From assembly GCF_902809845.1 (NCBI RefSeq), contig NZ_CADDWI010000007.1:279439-343438 (forward strand): DNA of 64,000 nucleotides, given 5' to 3'. Positions 45,616 through 53,817 of the stretch are shown here, piece after piece. Both the position numbers and the translations under genes were made by a program. Each line of letters begins with the position of its first letter. The first letter of the stretch is position 1. The notes under the pieces were generated by a model that saw only the letters and a program-made list of their open reading frames with translations, was not told where the DNA came from and did no database searches. Origin of the DNA: Chelativorans sp. Marseille-P2723. GTDB taxonomy: Bacteria; Pseudomonadota; Alphaproteobacteria; Rhizobiales; Rhizobiaceae.

Positions 45616-46941
45616 ATGGCTGATCAGATGGCTAGGTCGAGCACTACGGGCGGGCTCGATGCTTACTTCAAGCTTTCAGAACACGGAACAACAGTACGCA
45701 CGGAAGTGCTGGGTGGCCTCACCACTTTCCTGACGATGGCCTACATCATCTTCGTCAACCCGGCCATCTTGTCCGAGGCAGGCATGCCGTTTGGTCCGGT
45801 GTTTGTGGCAACATGCCTTGCTGCCTTCATCGGCACCTTGATTATGGGGGTATATGCCAATTATCCCATCGCGCAAGCGCCCGGTATGGGCCTCAACGCC
45901 TTCTTTGCCTTTACCGTGGTCATTACCTACGGGTTTAGCTGGCAGGATGCGCTTGCCTGCGTGTTCCTCTCTGGCGTGCTGTTCATGATCCTGAGCGTGT
46001 CGCCGATACGCGAGTATGTCATCAATGCCATACCGATGACGCTGAAGCTGGCAATATCTGCCGGCATCGGCTTCTTCCTCGGCATTATCGCCCTCAGCAA
46101 TGCGGGCGTCATCGTGGATCATCCGTCGACGCTGGTGACAGCAGGAAATTTCCTGGCGCCAGGCGTCATCCTCGCCCTGGTTGGCTTTGCACTGATCGCG
46201 GCGCTCAACTATCGCAATGTACCCGGGGCCACCATCATCGGCATCCTTGTGGTGGCGCTTCTTGGCATTCCCTTTGGCGTGATGGAATACGGCGGTATGG
46301 TCTCCATGCCCCCAAATCCGAGCGAGACGCTGTTTGCCTTCGATTTCAGCAGGATCGGTCAGGGCACCTTCTGGATTGTCGTGCTTTCCATGCTGTTCGT
46401 GGACCTCTTCGACACTGCCGGAACGCTTGTAGGCGTTGCACATCGCGGTGGTCTGCTCGACAAGGACGGCAGGCTTCCGCGCATGCGTAAGGCGCTGCTG
46501 GCCGACTCCTCGGCAACCACCATCGGCGCCTTGCTGGGCACCTCGAACACAACGAGCTATGTGGAAAGTGCTGCCGGTGTGGCTGCCGGCGCTCGCACGG
46601 GTTTGGCCTCGGTGGTCACGGCGGCTTGCTTCCTGCTGGCGCTGTTCTTTTCGCCGCTGGCGGGATCCATCCCCGCTTATGCGACGGCAGCGGCGCTCTT
46701 CTACGTTGCGGTGGTGATGGCTCGCGGGCTTTCGGAAATTGATTGGGACGATCTGACGGAGGCCGCTCCTGCCGCCGCTGTCGCTATAACCATGCCGCTC
46801 ACCTACTCGATTGCGACAGGCATCGGTATCGGCTTCATCACCTATGTTCTGGTGAAGGCCATTGCAGGCAGGCTCAGCGAAGTCACGCCGGCCGTCATCG
46901 GGCTTGCCGTTGTTTTTGCCGTCATGCTGGCAATCATCTGA
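45616..46941 (+). CDS. NCS2-family purine (adenine/guanine/hypoxanthine) permease
   Basis: A 441-residue inner-membrane permease with about 13 helices, of the AzgA/PbuG-type branch of the NCS2 family, importing purine bases by proton symport. Signature segments are LTTFLTMAYIIFVNPAILSE at the start, APGMGLNAFFAFTVV in TM3, LFVDLFDTAGTLVGVA in TM8 and the acidic-proline region SSATTIGALLGTSNTTSYVE before TM10. I start at ATG 45616 behind AAGGGG; a frame from 45556 lacks a site. A strong hairpin follows the stop. Neighbours do not point to a pathway. Confidence 0.9.
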   Translation: MADQMARSSTTGGLDAYFKLSEHGTTVRTEVLGGLTTFLTMAYIIFVNPAILSEAGMPFGPVFVATCLAAFIGTLIMGVYANYPIAQAPGMGLNAFFAFTVVITYGFSWQDALACVFLSGVLFMILSVSPIREYVINAIPMTLKLAISAGIGFFLGIIALSNAGVIVDHPSTLVTAGNFLAPGVILALVGFALIAALNYRNVPGATIIGILVVALLGIPFGVMEYGGMVSMPPNPSETLFAFDFSRIGQGTFWIVVLSMLFVDLFDTAGTLVGVAHRGGLLDKDGRLPRMRKALLADSSATTIGALLGTSNTTSYVESAAGVAAGARTGLASVVTAACFLLALFFSPLAGSIPAYATAAALFYVAVVMARGLSEIDWDDLTEAAPAAAVAITMPLTYSIATGIGIGFITYVLVKAIAGRLSEVTPAVIGLAVVFAVMLAII

Positions 46942-46959
46942 CGATCCCCATTAACCGGA

Positions 46960-46989
46960 GAAGGGCGCATGCGCGAGCAGGCGCCCTTC
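46960..46989 (+). terminator. terminator of the purine permease gene
   Basis: Perfect nine-base arms GAAGGGCGC (46960-46968) and GCGCCCTTC (46981-46989) flank a 12-base loop and are followed by CTTTCC. It starts 19 bases after the permease stop, as expected for an intrinsic terminator with a weak T-tract. Confidence 0.65.
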
Positions 46990-47633
46990 CTTTCCGTTTG
47001 GCCAGGTGCCGGCTGCATGGCTTCCGGAAGATCAATCCCATGCCGGCATATCCCGGTACAGTGCCCAGTTCTGTGTTGAAGATGACGGGTCCAGCGATCG
47101 GGCACCGGCGCCGTTGGCTTGCGCAGGAAGACATCCTGCTCGGCGTGCGCCTCAAGAACGCGCAGGGCAGGACGCTGTCTATGCCGCAGTCGGACCGTGA
47201 CAAGGTAGCGGCGGAGGGGAGGGCCGTAGGGAACGATCACAAGCGCGCGGAACTCTGCTACGTCATAGTTGAACTTGGACAGCATCCCAGTGAAGTGGCG
47301 GTGGCTCCCTCCTGCGCAAAGGCCGTACCTCAGTCCGAGGGAGGTCATCAATGCCTTCGCCATTCACACAGGGCAAGGGCAGTTGCGGGCCATAGTTTTC
47401 CGGGTCGCATTATTTCTTGATCCCGGCGAGCCCCTGTTCATCGCTTCCACGAAGGCAGGCGATGATTCATTTGCGCCAAGCTAGGCACGAAGTGCACCAC
47501 GCTGCCTTCCCTGCGGCTTCAGGCGAACGACTGAAATAGTTAGACGTCAGGGAAGGACAATTTGGTATCACGTGGCATGGTTGCGGAATCCTATTCAACC
47601 GCGAATGTCGGGCAACATCGGCCCTGCATCTGG
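46990..47633. other. gene-poor region of about 640 bases
   Basis: Between the permease terminator and the stop of the kinase gene I see no convincing gene on either strand. The frames that are open here (for example 46842-47363 minus and 47269-47484 plus) lack ribosome-binding sites and recognisable motifs. A decayed gene is possible. Confidence 0.4.
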
Positions 47634-50246
47634 CTAAAGCGCCTGGCGTAACGGGATCACGGTTCCCTCACCAATAACCGTGTTTTTTTCGCTCGTGAGT
47701 TTGTCGATGATTTCAATGGCATCCCACCGGGTGAAGGGCTTGTTGATGAGGGGCGCGTGGCGGAACTCCTCCGGCAGAGCTTCCCGCTCGTAGCCGGTAA
47801 GAAATGCAAAAGGTATGCCTTTGGCCGTCAGTGACGCGGCAAGCTTCTCCACCGGATAACCGCCAAGATTTGCGTCAAGCAGCGCTGCGTCGAACGCAGC
47901 CTTGGCAATGAGGCGGTTTGCGCTCTGGAAATTCATTGCCGGACCAATCACGACGCAGCCTGCCTCCGAGAGCGTCGCTGCGATATCCATCGCGATCAGT
48001 GGCTCGTCCTCCACGATCAGGATTCGTTTTCCATGTATGCTGCGTGGCATGCCGCGACGCTGCGTGTGAGCGGAGGTGGTGGCCTCAACCGCTCCGCCCA
48101 GATCCACCTTCGCGTGCCGGGAAATAGGCAAGCTGATATTGCAGCGTACTCCTTCCGGTTGATAGTGAATCGTTGCCTCACCTCCGTGGGCCGCAAGGCT
48201 CTTTGCTATGAGGGTTGTCCCGAAGCCGCGCCTTTTCGGCTTCTCGACCGCTGGGCCTCCCGCTTCGCGCCATTCTACGTCGAGCATCTGCGGATCGCCA
48301 TCACGGACGCTCCAGGTGACAGACAGCTTTCCTTCCGGCACTGAAAGCGATCCATATTTGCGCGCGTTCGTACCCAATTCGTGGAGCACCAGCGCCAGGT
48401 GCAACGCCGGCTGTGGGTCGAGCGCGAGAGAAGGGCCGGAAAAGGTGATACGATCGTCCTCGCCGTCATTGAGCAGCAACTGGCCGCGCACGAGAGGCAG
48501 TACTTCCGTACCTTGCCAGGAGTTGCGGGTAAGAAGATCGTGAGCCAGCGCCAATGCTTGAATTCTGCCGCTGAAGCTTTCAGCAAACTCGGCGGGGCTG
48601 CCTGTCAGGTAGACCGTTTGGCTGGCAATGGACTGCACCGTTGCCAGCGTATTCTTGACCCGGTGGTTCAATTCACTGATGAGCAGCCTCTGTAACCTCT
48701 CGGCCCGTTTGCGCTCCGAAATGTCGCGCGCCACTTTCGACGCGCCGACAATGCGGCCGGAGCTGTCATAGATGGGGGACACGGTCAGCGAGATGTCGAT
48801 GCGCCGTCCATCCTTGGTAATCCGCTCCGTCTCGAAGTGCGCAATACGCTCACCCTTATGCAGCCGGCCGAGGATCTCGGCCTCCTGATGATGCAATTCC
48901 CGCGGGATGATCGTTGTAACATGCTGCCCGACGATCTCGTTCGCCTCCCATCCGAATATCTGCCGCGCAGCCTCGTTCCAGGAGCGGATGATGCCGTCCG
49001 GCGTCTTGCTGATGATGGCATCGGACGAGGACGAGACGATTGCCGCCAGATGAGCGGACTCGACCTGCGCCTTGTGGCGTTCCGTAATGTCGACGACAAT
49101 ATTGACTGTGCCAGTAAGATGACCCATGCCGAAAAGCGGCATGGTGTAGACTACCCCGCGGACCGAATTTCCATCCAGCCGTCTGGCAATAAGCTCGACA
49201 CCGTCGAGCGGCTTGCCTGTCCTGATGGTCCGTGCTGCCGGGAGATCTTCCGGGGAAAGCGGCGCTTCATCCGTTGCGAAAACTTTATCGAACAGACACC
49301 GATCTTTGCCGAGCTCAGGCGTTCGACCGGCAAGTTCGGCAGCGGCCTTATTGCAGAAAGTAAGGGTGCCCTCCGCATCGGTGGTGTAAACTGGCACAGG
49401 CAAGGCCGCTAGCAGATCGTAGAAACGCTGCTCGCCATCACGCGCCTGCGCCTCGGCGAGCCGAGCATCAGTAACGTCGACGGTCAGGTATTGAGGATAA
49501 AAGCCATTGCTTGGCAGACCGCTGGACGTGATAAGCACGTGGCGCACCGATCCGTCCTTAGCAACCAGGCGAGCGGGATAGCGATGGAGTTTTTCCCCGC
49601 CCATCAGCCTTTGCAGAACTTCCTCCGCGGCGTCCTGGTCGGCGTGAAAGTCGGTGATTTTCCGGCCTACATATTCGGACTCATCATAGCCCAGCAGGTC
49701 CAGTTCAGCCTTGTTGGCGCGCAATATCGTTCCGTCACGGTCGACGACGTGGAGGGCCACCGCACCATTATCGAAGAAACCGTCCTGGTCATGCCTGCTT
49801 TGCCCAGACCTTTGGCTGCTTTGCTGCGCTTCTGCGACGATCTGAAAGCAATTCACGGCGCCGGCAAAAGAACCACCTTCATCGAAAAGCGGTTCTATGT
49901 CCACCGTCACCTCGATGCGTGAGCCATCGGCACGCTGCACTACCACGCGGGCGCCGCGAACTGGCCGATGGGTGTGCATCACGACGTGCAGAGGCCACTG
50001 GTCTCTAGCAAGGGGTGTCCCATCCGGCAAAAAAAGAGCGAACGTATCGTTAAAGAGCGCTCCCGGTTCACCGGCCTGAGGCTCGAATCCCCACAACTCT
50101 ACAGCTCGACGGTTGAAAAACCGGATTATGCCGTCCCGATCGCAGCAACACACGCCAATTGGAAGCGATTGCAAAAGGGCGCTCGGCCCAATCAGCTTTT
50201 CCAGAGCTTGGGCATTCAGGTCGGAAGTTTTTCTATCGTTCATCAT
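47634..50246 (-). CDS. multi-PAS HWE histidine kinase with C-terminal receiver
   Basis: An 870-residue hybrid kinase without membrane segments, so it should be cytoplasmic. About four PAS domains occupy residues 20-515, the last with GIIRSWNEAARQIFGWEANE and VARDISERKRAERLQRLL. The phosphoacceptor region LISELNHRVKNTLATVQSIA near residue 525 is the HWE type, common in rhizobia, with a HATPase domain bearing ELGTNARKYG and GFGTTLI. A receiver domain from about residue 740 begins RILIVEDEPLIAMDIAA and has its phosphoacceptor Asp in AALLDANLGG. No cognate regulator lies next to it. The signal is unknown; light or general stress sensing occurs in relatives. Confidence 0.87.
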   Translation of the reverse strand: MMNDRKTSDLNAQALEKLIGPSALLQSLPIGVCCCDRDGIIRFFNRRAVELWGFEPQAGEPGALFNDTFALFLPDGTPLARDQWPLHVVMHTHRPVRGARVVVQRADGSRIEVTVDIEPLFDEGGSFAGAVNCFQIVAEAQQSSQRSGQSRHDQDGFFDNGAVALHVVDRDGTILRANKAELDLLGYDESEYVGRKITDFHADQDAAEEVLQRLMGGEKLHRYPARLVAKDGSVRHVLITSSGLPSNGFYPQYLTVDVTDARLAEAQARDGEQRFYDLLAALPVPVYTTDAEGTLTFCNKAAAELAGRTPELGKDRCLFDKVFATDEAPLSPEDLPAARTIRTGKPLDGVELIARRLDGNSVRGVVYTMPLFGMGHLTGTVNIVVDITERHKAQVESAHLAAIVSSSSDAIISKTPDGIIRSWNEAARQIFGWEANEIVGQHVTTIIPRELHHQEAEILGRLHKGERIAHFETERITKDGRRIDISLTVSPIYDSSGRIVGASKVARDISERKRAERLQRLLISELNHRVKNTLATVQSIASQTVYLTGSPAEFAESFSGRIQALALAHDLLTRNSWQGTEVLPLVRGQLLLNDGEDDRITFSGPSLALDPQPALHLALVLHELGTNARKYGSLSVPEGKLSVTWSVRDGDPQMLDVEWREAGGPAVEKPKRRGFGTTLIAKSLAAHGGEATIHYQPEGVRCNISLPISRHAKVDLGGAVEATTSAHTQRRGMPRSIHGKRILIVEDEPLIAMDIAATLSEAGCVVIGPAMNFQSANRLIAKAAFDAALLDANLGGYPVEKLAASLTAKGIPFAFLTGYEREALPEEFRHAPLINKPFTRWDAIEIIDKLTSEKNTVIGEGTVIPLRQAL

Positions 50247-50260
50247 ACCCCCGCTAGGGT

Positions 50261-50416
50261 TTAGCTAGCTGCAACGTGCTCATGGCACTTTTGTTCCATC
50301 ATTCGCCTGTAGTGACGATAAATCCTTGGATTCGCAGGCATATTGCTTGCGATCTTGATGAAACCGAGGAAGTTGGCCGCGATCTTGTCGTAGAAGGCCC
50401 GTTTGCGCAAGCGCGG
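50261..50416 (-). pseudogene. IS5-family transposase C-terminal remnant
   Basis: A 51-codon open stretch on the minus strand, ending at TAA (50261-50263) and preceded by an in-frame TAG (50417-50419). It includes RKRAFYDKIAANFLGFIKIA, which resembles the C-terminal end (..R.Y.K.A.N....) of IS5/IS427-type transposases. The rest of the transposase, the inverted repeats and a start are missing. I take it as the worn tail of an insertion sequence between the hybrid kinase and the SnoaL-like gene. Confidence 0.5.
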
Positions 50417-50514
50417 CTATTTGCCGTGGCGGACCGCCATTCACAAGGCTGAGGGAAGTACGTGCACCGCGGCTGGCCGCTGGCCGGGCCTTGCAACAGC
50501 GCTGCGCCTTGGTG

Positions 50515-50895
50515 TCAGCTATCCACCAAGCGATAATGGATCGTCTGGAGACGGATCAGCCCATCTTCAATAACAAAACTGTCCGAACCGTCGATCGCTC
50601 TTCCCCGATGAGAGTTGCCGCGCCATATCAATAGGGCAAAGCGACCGTTCACCTGCTTTGCAAGAAATTCAAATGTGCCGTCCGGCAACTGCTCGGCAAG
50701 ACGTGCCGCCGATGTGCGGATCGCATCATGTCCAACAGCGTTGGAGTTGACCGTCAACAGGACAACATCCTTGGCATAATTCTTGGCGAGATCTTCCTCC
50801 AGCAGATGCCTCTTGCGCTTTTCAAGGTGGTCTTCGAAGACCTGCCGGGTGCTTCTGGGTTTCTCCGTCACGTTAGCGCTTTGCCGAATCGGCAT
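50515..50895 (-). CDS. SnoaL/NTF2-like protein
   Basis: A 126-residue protein with the NTF2-like layout of an N-terminal helix pair (STRQVFEDHLEKRKRHLLEE) and a cone of strands (YAKDVVLLTVNSNAVGHDAI, FALLIWRGNSHRGRAIDGSD, LIRLQTIHYRLVDS). SnoaL-like members bind small molecules, and many are of unknown function. The start overlaps the upstream DUF892 gene by 23 bases, which fits co-translation. The first ten or so residues may be extra if translation starts at a later codon. Confidence 0.65.
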   Translation of the reverse strand: MPIRQSANVTEKPRSTRQVFEDHLEKRKRHLLEEDLAKNYAKDVVLLTVNSNAVGHDAIRTSAARLAEQLPDGTFEFLAKQVNGRFALLIWRGNSHRGRAIDGSDSFVIEDGLIRLQTIHYRLVDS

Positions 50896-51382
50896 CCACC
50901 TCAGCCCTGCTAAGGAACCTGTCCGTTGTGGGAACGAGCTGTTCGCTTAGCCATTCGGCCATTGCTTCCTCCTCCTCCAGGTTTTGCCGACACACGCTCG
51001 CAACCTGCTCTTCGCCTAGCGCTTCGGCGGCAGCGATCAATATCTTGTATGAAGCAATCTCCATATGCTCGAATGTATAGCTCGCGAGCGATCCCTTCAT
51101 GACCTCATCGCCCGCAAACACGCCACTGAGAGATTGCATCATAGCGGTCAGTTTGCCCCCGGCATCCTTCATGGATGAAGTGCTTTCGCCCAATTGATCA
51201 AGGCATTCCTGCAAGCGCGCAGCCTGCAGTCTTGTCTCTTCCACGTGTTGAGCAATTCGCGCCCTCAGCTCCGGGTAATTTTCCAGCCGCTCCATCTGGC
51301 CATTGAGCATGGTTTCTGCTTGCTGTTCCATGGCGTGTGCGTCACGCAGCCATTGAATGAACCATTCGCGCCGGTCAGTCAT
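50873..51382 (-). CDS. DUF892 (YciE/YciF-type) ferritin-like protein
   Basis: A 169-residue four-helix protein of the DUF892 family. The start ATG 51382 gives MTDRREWFIQWLRDAHAMEQ, the typical first helix; the frame extends to 51424 but lacks a site. Glu and His residues that could bind a di-iron centre are spaced along the bundle: AHAMEQQAE, VEETRLQAARL, FEHMEIASY and EEEAMAEWL. Related YciE/F proteins are induced by osmotic or general stress. The gene is overlapped at its 3' end by the SnoaL-like gene, suggesting a two-gene stress operon. Confidence 0.75.
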   Translation of the reverse strand: MTDRREWFIQWLRDAHAMEQQAETMLNGQMERLENYPELRARIAQHVEETRLQAARLQECLDQLGESTSSMKDAGGKLTAMMQSLSGVFAGDEVMKGSLASYTFEHMEIASYKILIAAAEALGEEQVASVCRQNLEEEEAMAEWLSEQLVPTTDRFLSRAEVDADSAKR

Positions 51383-51605
51383 TTCGTTGCTCCTTTTTGA
51401 TCGAGCAGAACTGCCGGAAAGCAAAAATGTTCATTTGCCGGGGCGATGGCAGCATCATCCGGTCAAGCAATTTGCTGGATGCTCCCGGGTTGATCCATGT
51501 GAGGCGGGGGTTAGTTAGCTGTAGACCAACGGCAGCAATGCTCGATGGCCGTTTCCGACAGCAGGCGATCACCGTACTTCCTTAGTCTCAGGAAATTGAT
51601 GGGCC

Positions 51606-51845
51606 ATGAAGCGCTCGATTACTCTGCCGAAAGGCGTCGCCTATCCAGACGATCTTGCTGTTCTGGAGCGCGTATTTCAGCACCTTTGCGAAGAGCATGA
51701 TATCTCATCCTCTAGCGCCGAGGCAGAGGACCTGGCACAGGCAATGATGTCACTCTTTATGGCCGGTGTGGACGATGAAGGTGAGATGGTGGAAAGCCTT
51801 CGCATCTACCTCCAGCGCAGCTCCCGCTTTGAGCGCCGGAAGTGA
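51606..51845 (+). CDS. small conserved hypothetical protein
   Basis: A 79-residue, mostly helical and acidic protein (MKRSITLPKGVAYPDDLAVL ...) with a possible amphipathic helix EAEDLAQAMMSLFMAG and a basic end. No signal peptide, cysteines in an obvious motif, or membrane segment. Its form matches small proteins widespread in Hyphomicrobiales without known function. It is the last gene that looks native before the accessory island. Confidence 0.55.
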   Translation: MKRSITLPKGVAYPDDLAVLERVFQHLCEEHDISSSSAEAEDLAQAMMSLFMAGVDDEGEMVESLRIYLQRSSRFERRK

Positions 51846-51859
51846 TCGAAGCAGGGGCA

Positions 51860-52041
51860 TGACGGATCAACCGAATGCTCAGGATTCCACGACACGAAGC
51901 GTCAATCATTTCTTCAAAATGGAATGTGAACCATGTGCGAAGAATGGGCAGCTTGAAAGTGGCGGAGGGAGAGGACTCTTCGACAAACTCGCTCGAAGCA
52001 TGCCTCACAGCAGGCCAGCACGCGCCAGTATTCTTAAGTGA
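51860..52041 (+). CDS. doubtful small frame at the island edge
   Basis: A 60-residue frame beginning MTDQPNAQDSTTRSVNHFFK behind a GCAGGGGC site, 14 bases after the previous stop. It contains a CEPCAKN pair and a basic C-terminus. No family recognised. It overlaps the end of the truncated gene on the other strand by eight bases, so one of the two boundaries may not be real. It may be a chimera made at the island junction. Confidence 0.25.
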
Positions 52042-52599
52042 ATCTTCGCCACCGCACAACTTCTCTGTCCAACACAGGAAGCACCGCGCCCTGTGTGTGG
52101 CTTTCACCCCCACAACTTCGAGAGCGCAGCACCGCGCCGCTCTGCGGGCATTTGTAGGTGCTGGGAAGGACCGGGATCCGGACGGGCACGATCTCGCCGG
52201 TGTCGGGGTCTGCCGTCTCTTCTCCGGTCGGGAACGTCATGCCTTCGACGCAGAGATAGCCGAACTTCGAGCGCGAGGTTGGCAGGCCGAACGGCGCGCC
52301 ATCGCGAACGAACTTGATGAAACTCTTCGTGGCCAGCACGCTGATCCGTTCGCGGATCGTGTCCTTGCCACCCAGCCCGGCCTGGTTCTCGAAGCCCTCG
52401 GCGAATTGCAGCGCGGTGTAGAGCCGGCCGGCCTCGGCCTCATCGAAGAGCAGTTGAAGGATCACGTCATGTTTGCGCGCGCGCTCGCGCAAGGTCGGAT
52501 TGCGCGTCAGCTCGCGGATGATCACCGGCGGCACGCCGGCACCGCACGTGGCCTTGCCATTCGTGTGCGCGCCATCATCGGCGCTGACGGAGCTCAGCC
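52034..52599 (-). pseudogene. 5'-truncated gene at the island junction
   Basis: About 188 residues are readable in one frame on the minus strand, ending at 52034. The sequence (GKATCGAGVPPVIIRELTRN, HDVILQLLFDEAEAGRLYTA, GLGGKDTIRERISVLATKSF, KFGYLCVEGMTF, YKCPQSGAVL) looks like a genuine conserved protein, and I associate it with genes on alphaproteobacterial mobile elements, without a name I trust. No ATG, and no well-placed GTG, lies at its left end. Instead it abuts the stop codon of the MFS gene near 52594. I read it as the 3' part of a gene whose 5' part was lost when the island joined. Confidence 0.55.
52080..52138. repeat. 11-base direct repeat framing a 48-base in-frame insertion
   Basis: AGCACCGCGCC occurs at 52080-52090 and 52128-52138, 48 bases apart. 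In the truncated gene it produces the peptide GAVL twice, 16 residues apart. Removing one repeat unit gives an uninterrupted CPQSGAVLPV ending. So this is a small tandem duplication or insertion in a gene that is already decaying. Confidence 0.5.
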
Positions 52600-53757
52600 G
52601 CCGCCGGGCCGGGCAACGAGGGCGCTCGAGACCAGCAGCGCGGCGCCGATGACGACAATTACCCCGCCGGCCCCCAGACCGCCGACGAGCGTGCCGACCG
52701 CCACCGGTAGCACCGCTTGCCCGGCCCGGTTTACCGCCAGCCGCAGCGACAGTGCGCTGCCCAATGTGCCGGAGGAGATGATCTCGCCGATCCAGGCCAG
52801 CGTCAGCGGCGCGCCGATGCCGAGGCCGAGCCCGGCGACGAAGGCCAGGGCGCCCATCAAAATCGGCGATGCCACCAGCGGGATGAGCGCGATCGCCGCG
52901 CCAGACCCCAGAAGAGCCAGCACCAGAAGTCGCTGCCGCGGCATAGCGCGGTAGAGGCGGCCAAAGAAGAGTCGCGACACAACCGAAGCGGCGCCCCGGA
53001 GGGCCAGCAGCAGGCCGACGGCAGTCGGACTGAGGCCGCGCTCCGCACCAAACAGTGGCAGGTACAGCACCAGGAGATCCATCGCTGCGAACAGCCCCAG
53101 CGAGGCCAAAGTGGCCGGGACGTAGCCCGGCGTCTTCATTATGGTGCAGGTCGTCGACCACATCCCGACGTGGGTGGCGGGTGGCGTCTGCTGCGGCTGG
53201 TTCCGGATCAGCAGCGTGCCGGCAAGCAGCACCAGGCTGGCTGCGCATGCCGCCAGCACCACCGGCGCCGTCTCGGGCACCGCCTGCGGACCGGCCAGCA
53301 TTCCGAACAGCAGGGGCCCTATCATGTGCGCTAGGGATATCATCAGCGTAACATGGCCAAAGCTGGCCGCCTGCCGCTCGCGGCAGGTCTTGCCTGCGGC
53401 GCCGTGTTGCCCGGCGACGCCGATGAATTGCGAAAAGCCGGTGGCGGTGCTGAGCAACAAGAGGTTGAGGGCGCTCGGTGTCGCCAGCCACAGACCCATC
53501 GCTGCGACCAAGGCCATCACCGAACCCGCGGCCAGGGCTACCGGCTCGCCCAACCTGTCAATGGCCCGGCCAACATGCAAAGCCAGCAGCGCCGGAACCG
53601 CCCCGAAGGCGCCGCCGATCAGCCCAATCCAGAGTGCGTCAAGGCCGATGGCCACAGCCTGATAGGTCATCGTGATTCGCAACAGCATCACGATGACCTG
53701 GAGCAGGAAAGTATGGCCCAGAAGGGCCAGAAACGACCGGCGTTGGAGAAGCGTCAC
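52594..53757 (-). CDS. MFS transporter
   Basis: A 387-residue polytopic protein with about 12 helices in two halves, typical of the major facilitator superfamily. Family-like segments include GRAIDRLGEPVALAAGSVMA after TM2 (a loop with the GxxxDRxG pattern) and a second version, RLFFGRLYRAMPRQRLLVLA, after TM8. The C-terminus is short (VARPGGG) and its stop lies next to the truncated gene, so a few residues could be altered by the junction. Substrate unknown. The helix pattern is closest to MFS drug or sugar exporters, but that is only a form of description. It is downstream of tctC on the same strand, with a 60-base gap. Confidence 0.85.
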   Translation of the reverse strand: MTLLQRRSFLALLGHTFLLQVIVMLLRITMTYQAVAIGLDALWIGLIGGAFGAVPALLALHVGRAIDRLGEPVALAAGSVMALVAAMGLWLATPSALNLLLLSTATGFSQFIGVAGQHGAAGKTCRERQAASFGHVTLMISLAHMIGPLLFGMLAGPQAVPETAPVVLAACAASLVLLAGTLLIRNQPQQTPPATHVGMWSTTCTIMKTPGYVPATLASLGLFAAMDLLVLYLPLFGAERGLSPTAVGLLLALRGAASVVSRLFFGRLYRAMPRQRLLVLALLGSGAAIALIPLVASPILMGALAFVAGLGLGIGAPLTLAWIGEIISSGTLGSALSLRLAVNRAGQAVLPVAVGTLVGGLGAGGVIVVIGAALLVSSALVARPGGG

Positions 53758-53817
53758 TTCAGGTCGATCCTCTGGCGCCGGTGCCCGCGCGCGGGAATGC
53801 GCGCGGGCCGCCCGACT

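Noticed and set aside
50080..50100. tRNA-like T-arm (GCTCGAATCC)
   Set aside because: It lies inside the hybrid kinase gene and no cloverleaf can be built around it.
52600..53491. Extension of the truncated gene's frame through the MFS gene
   Set aside because: The frame is open but its translation inside the MFS gene is Arg/Ala/Gly-rich noise. The MFS reading has clear helices and loop motifs.
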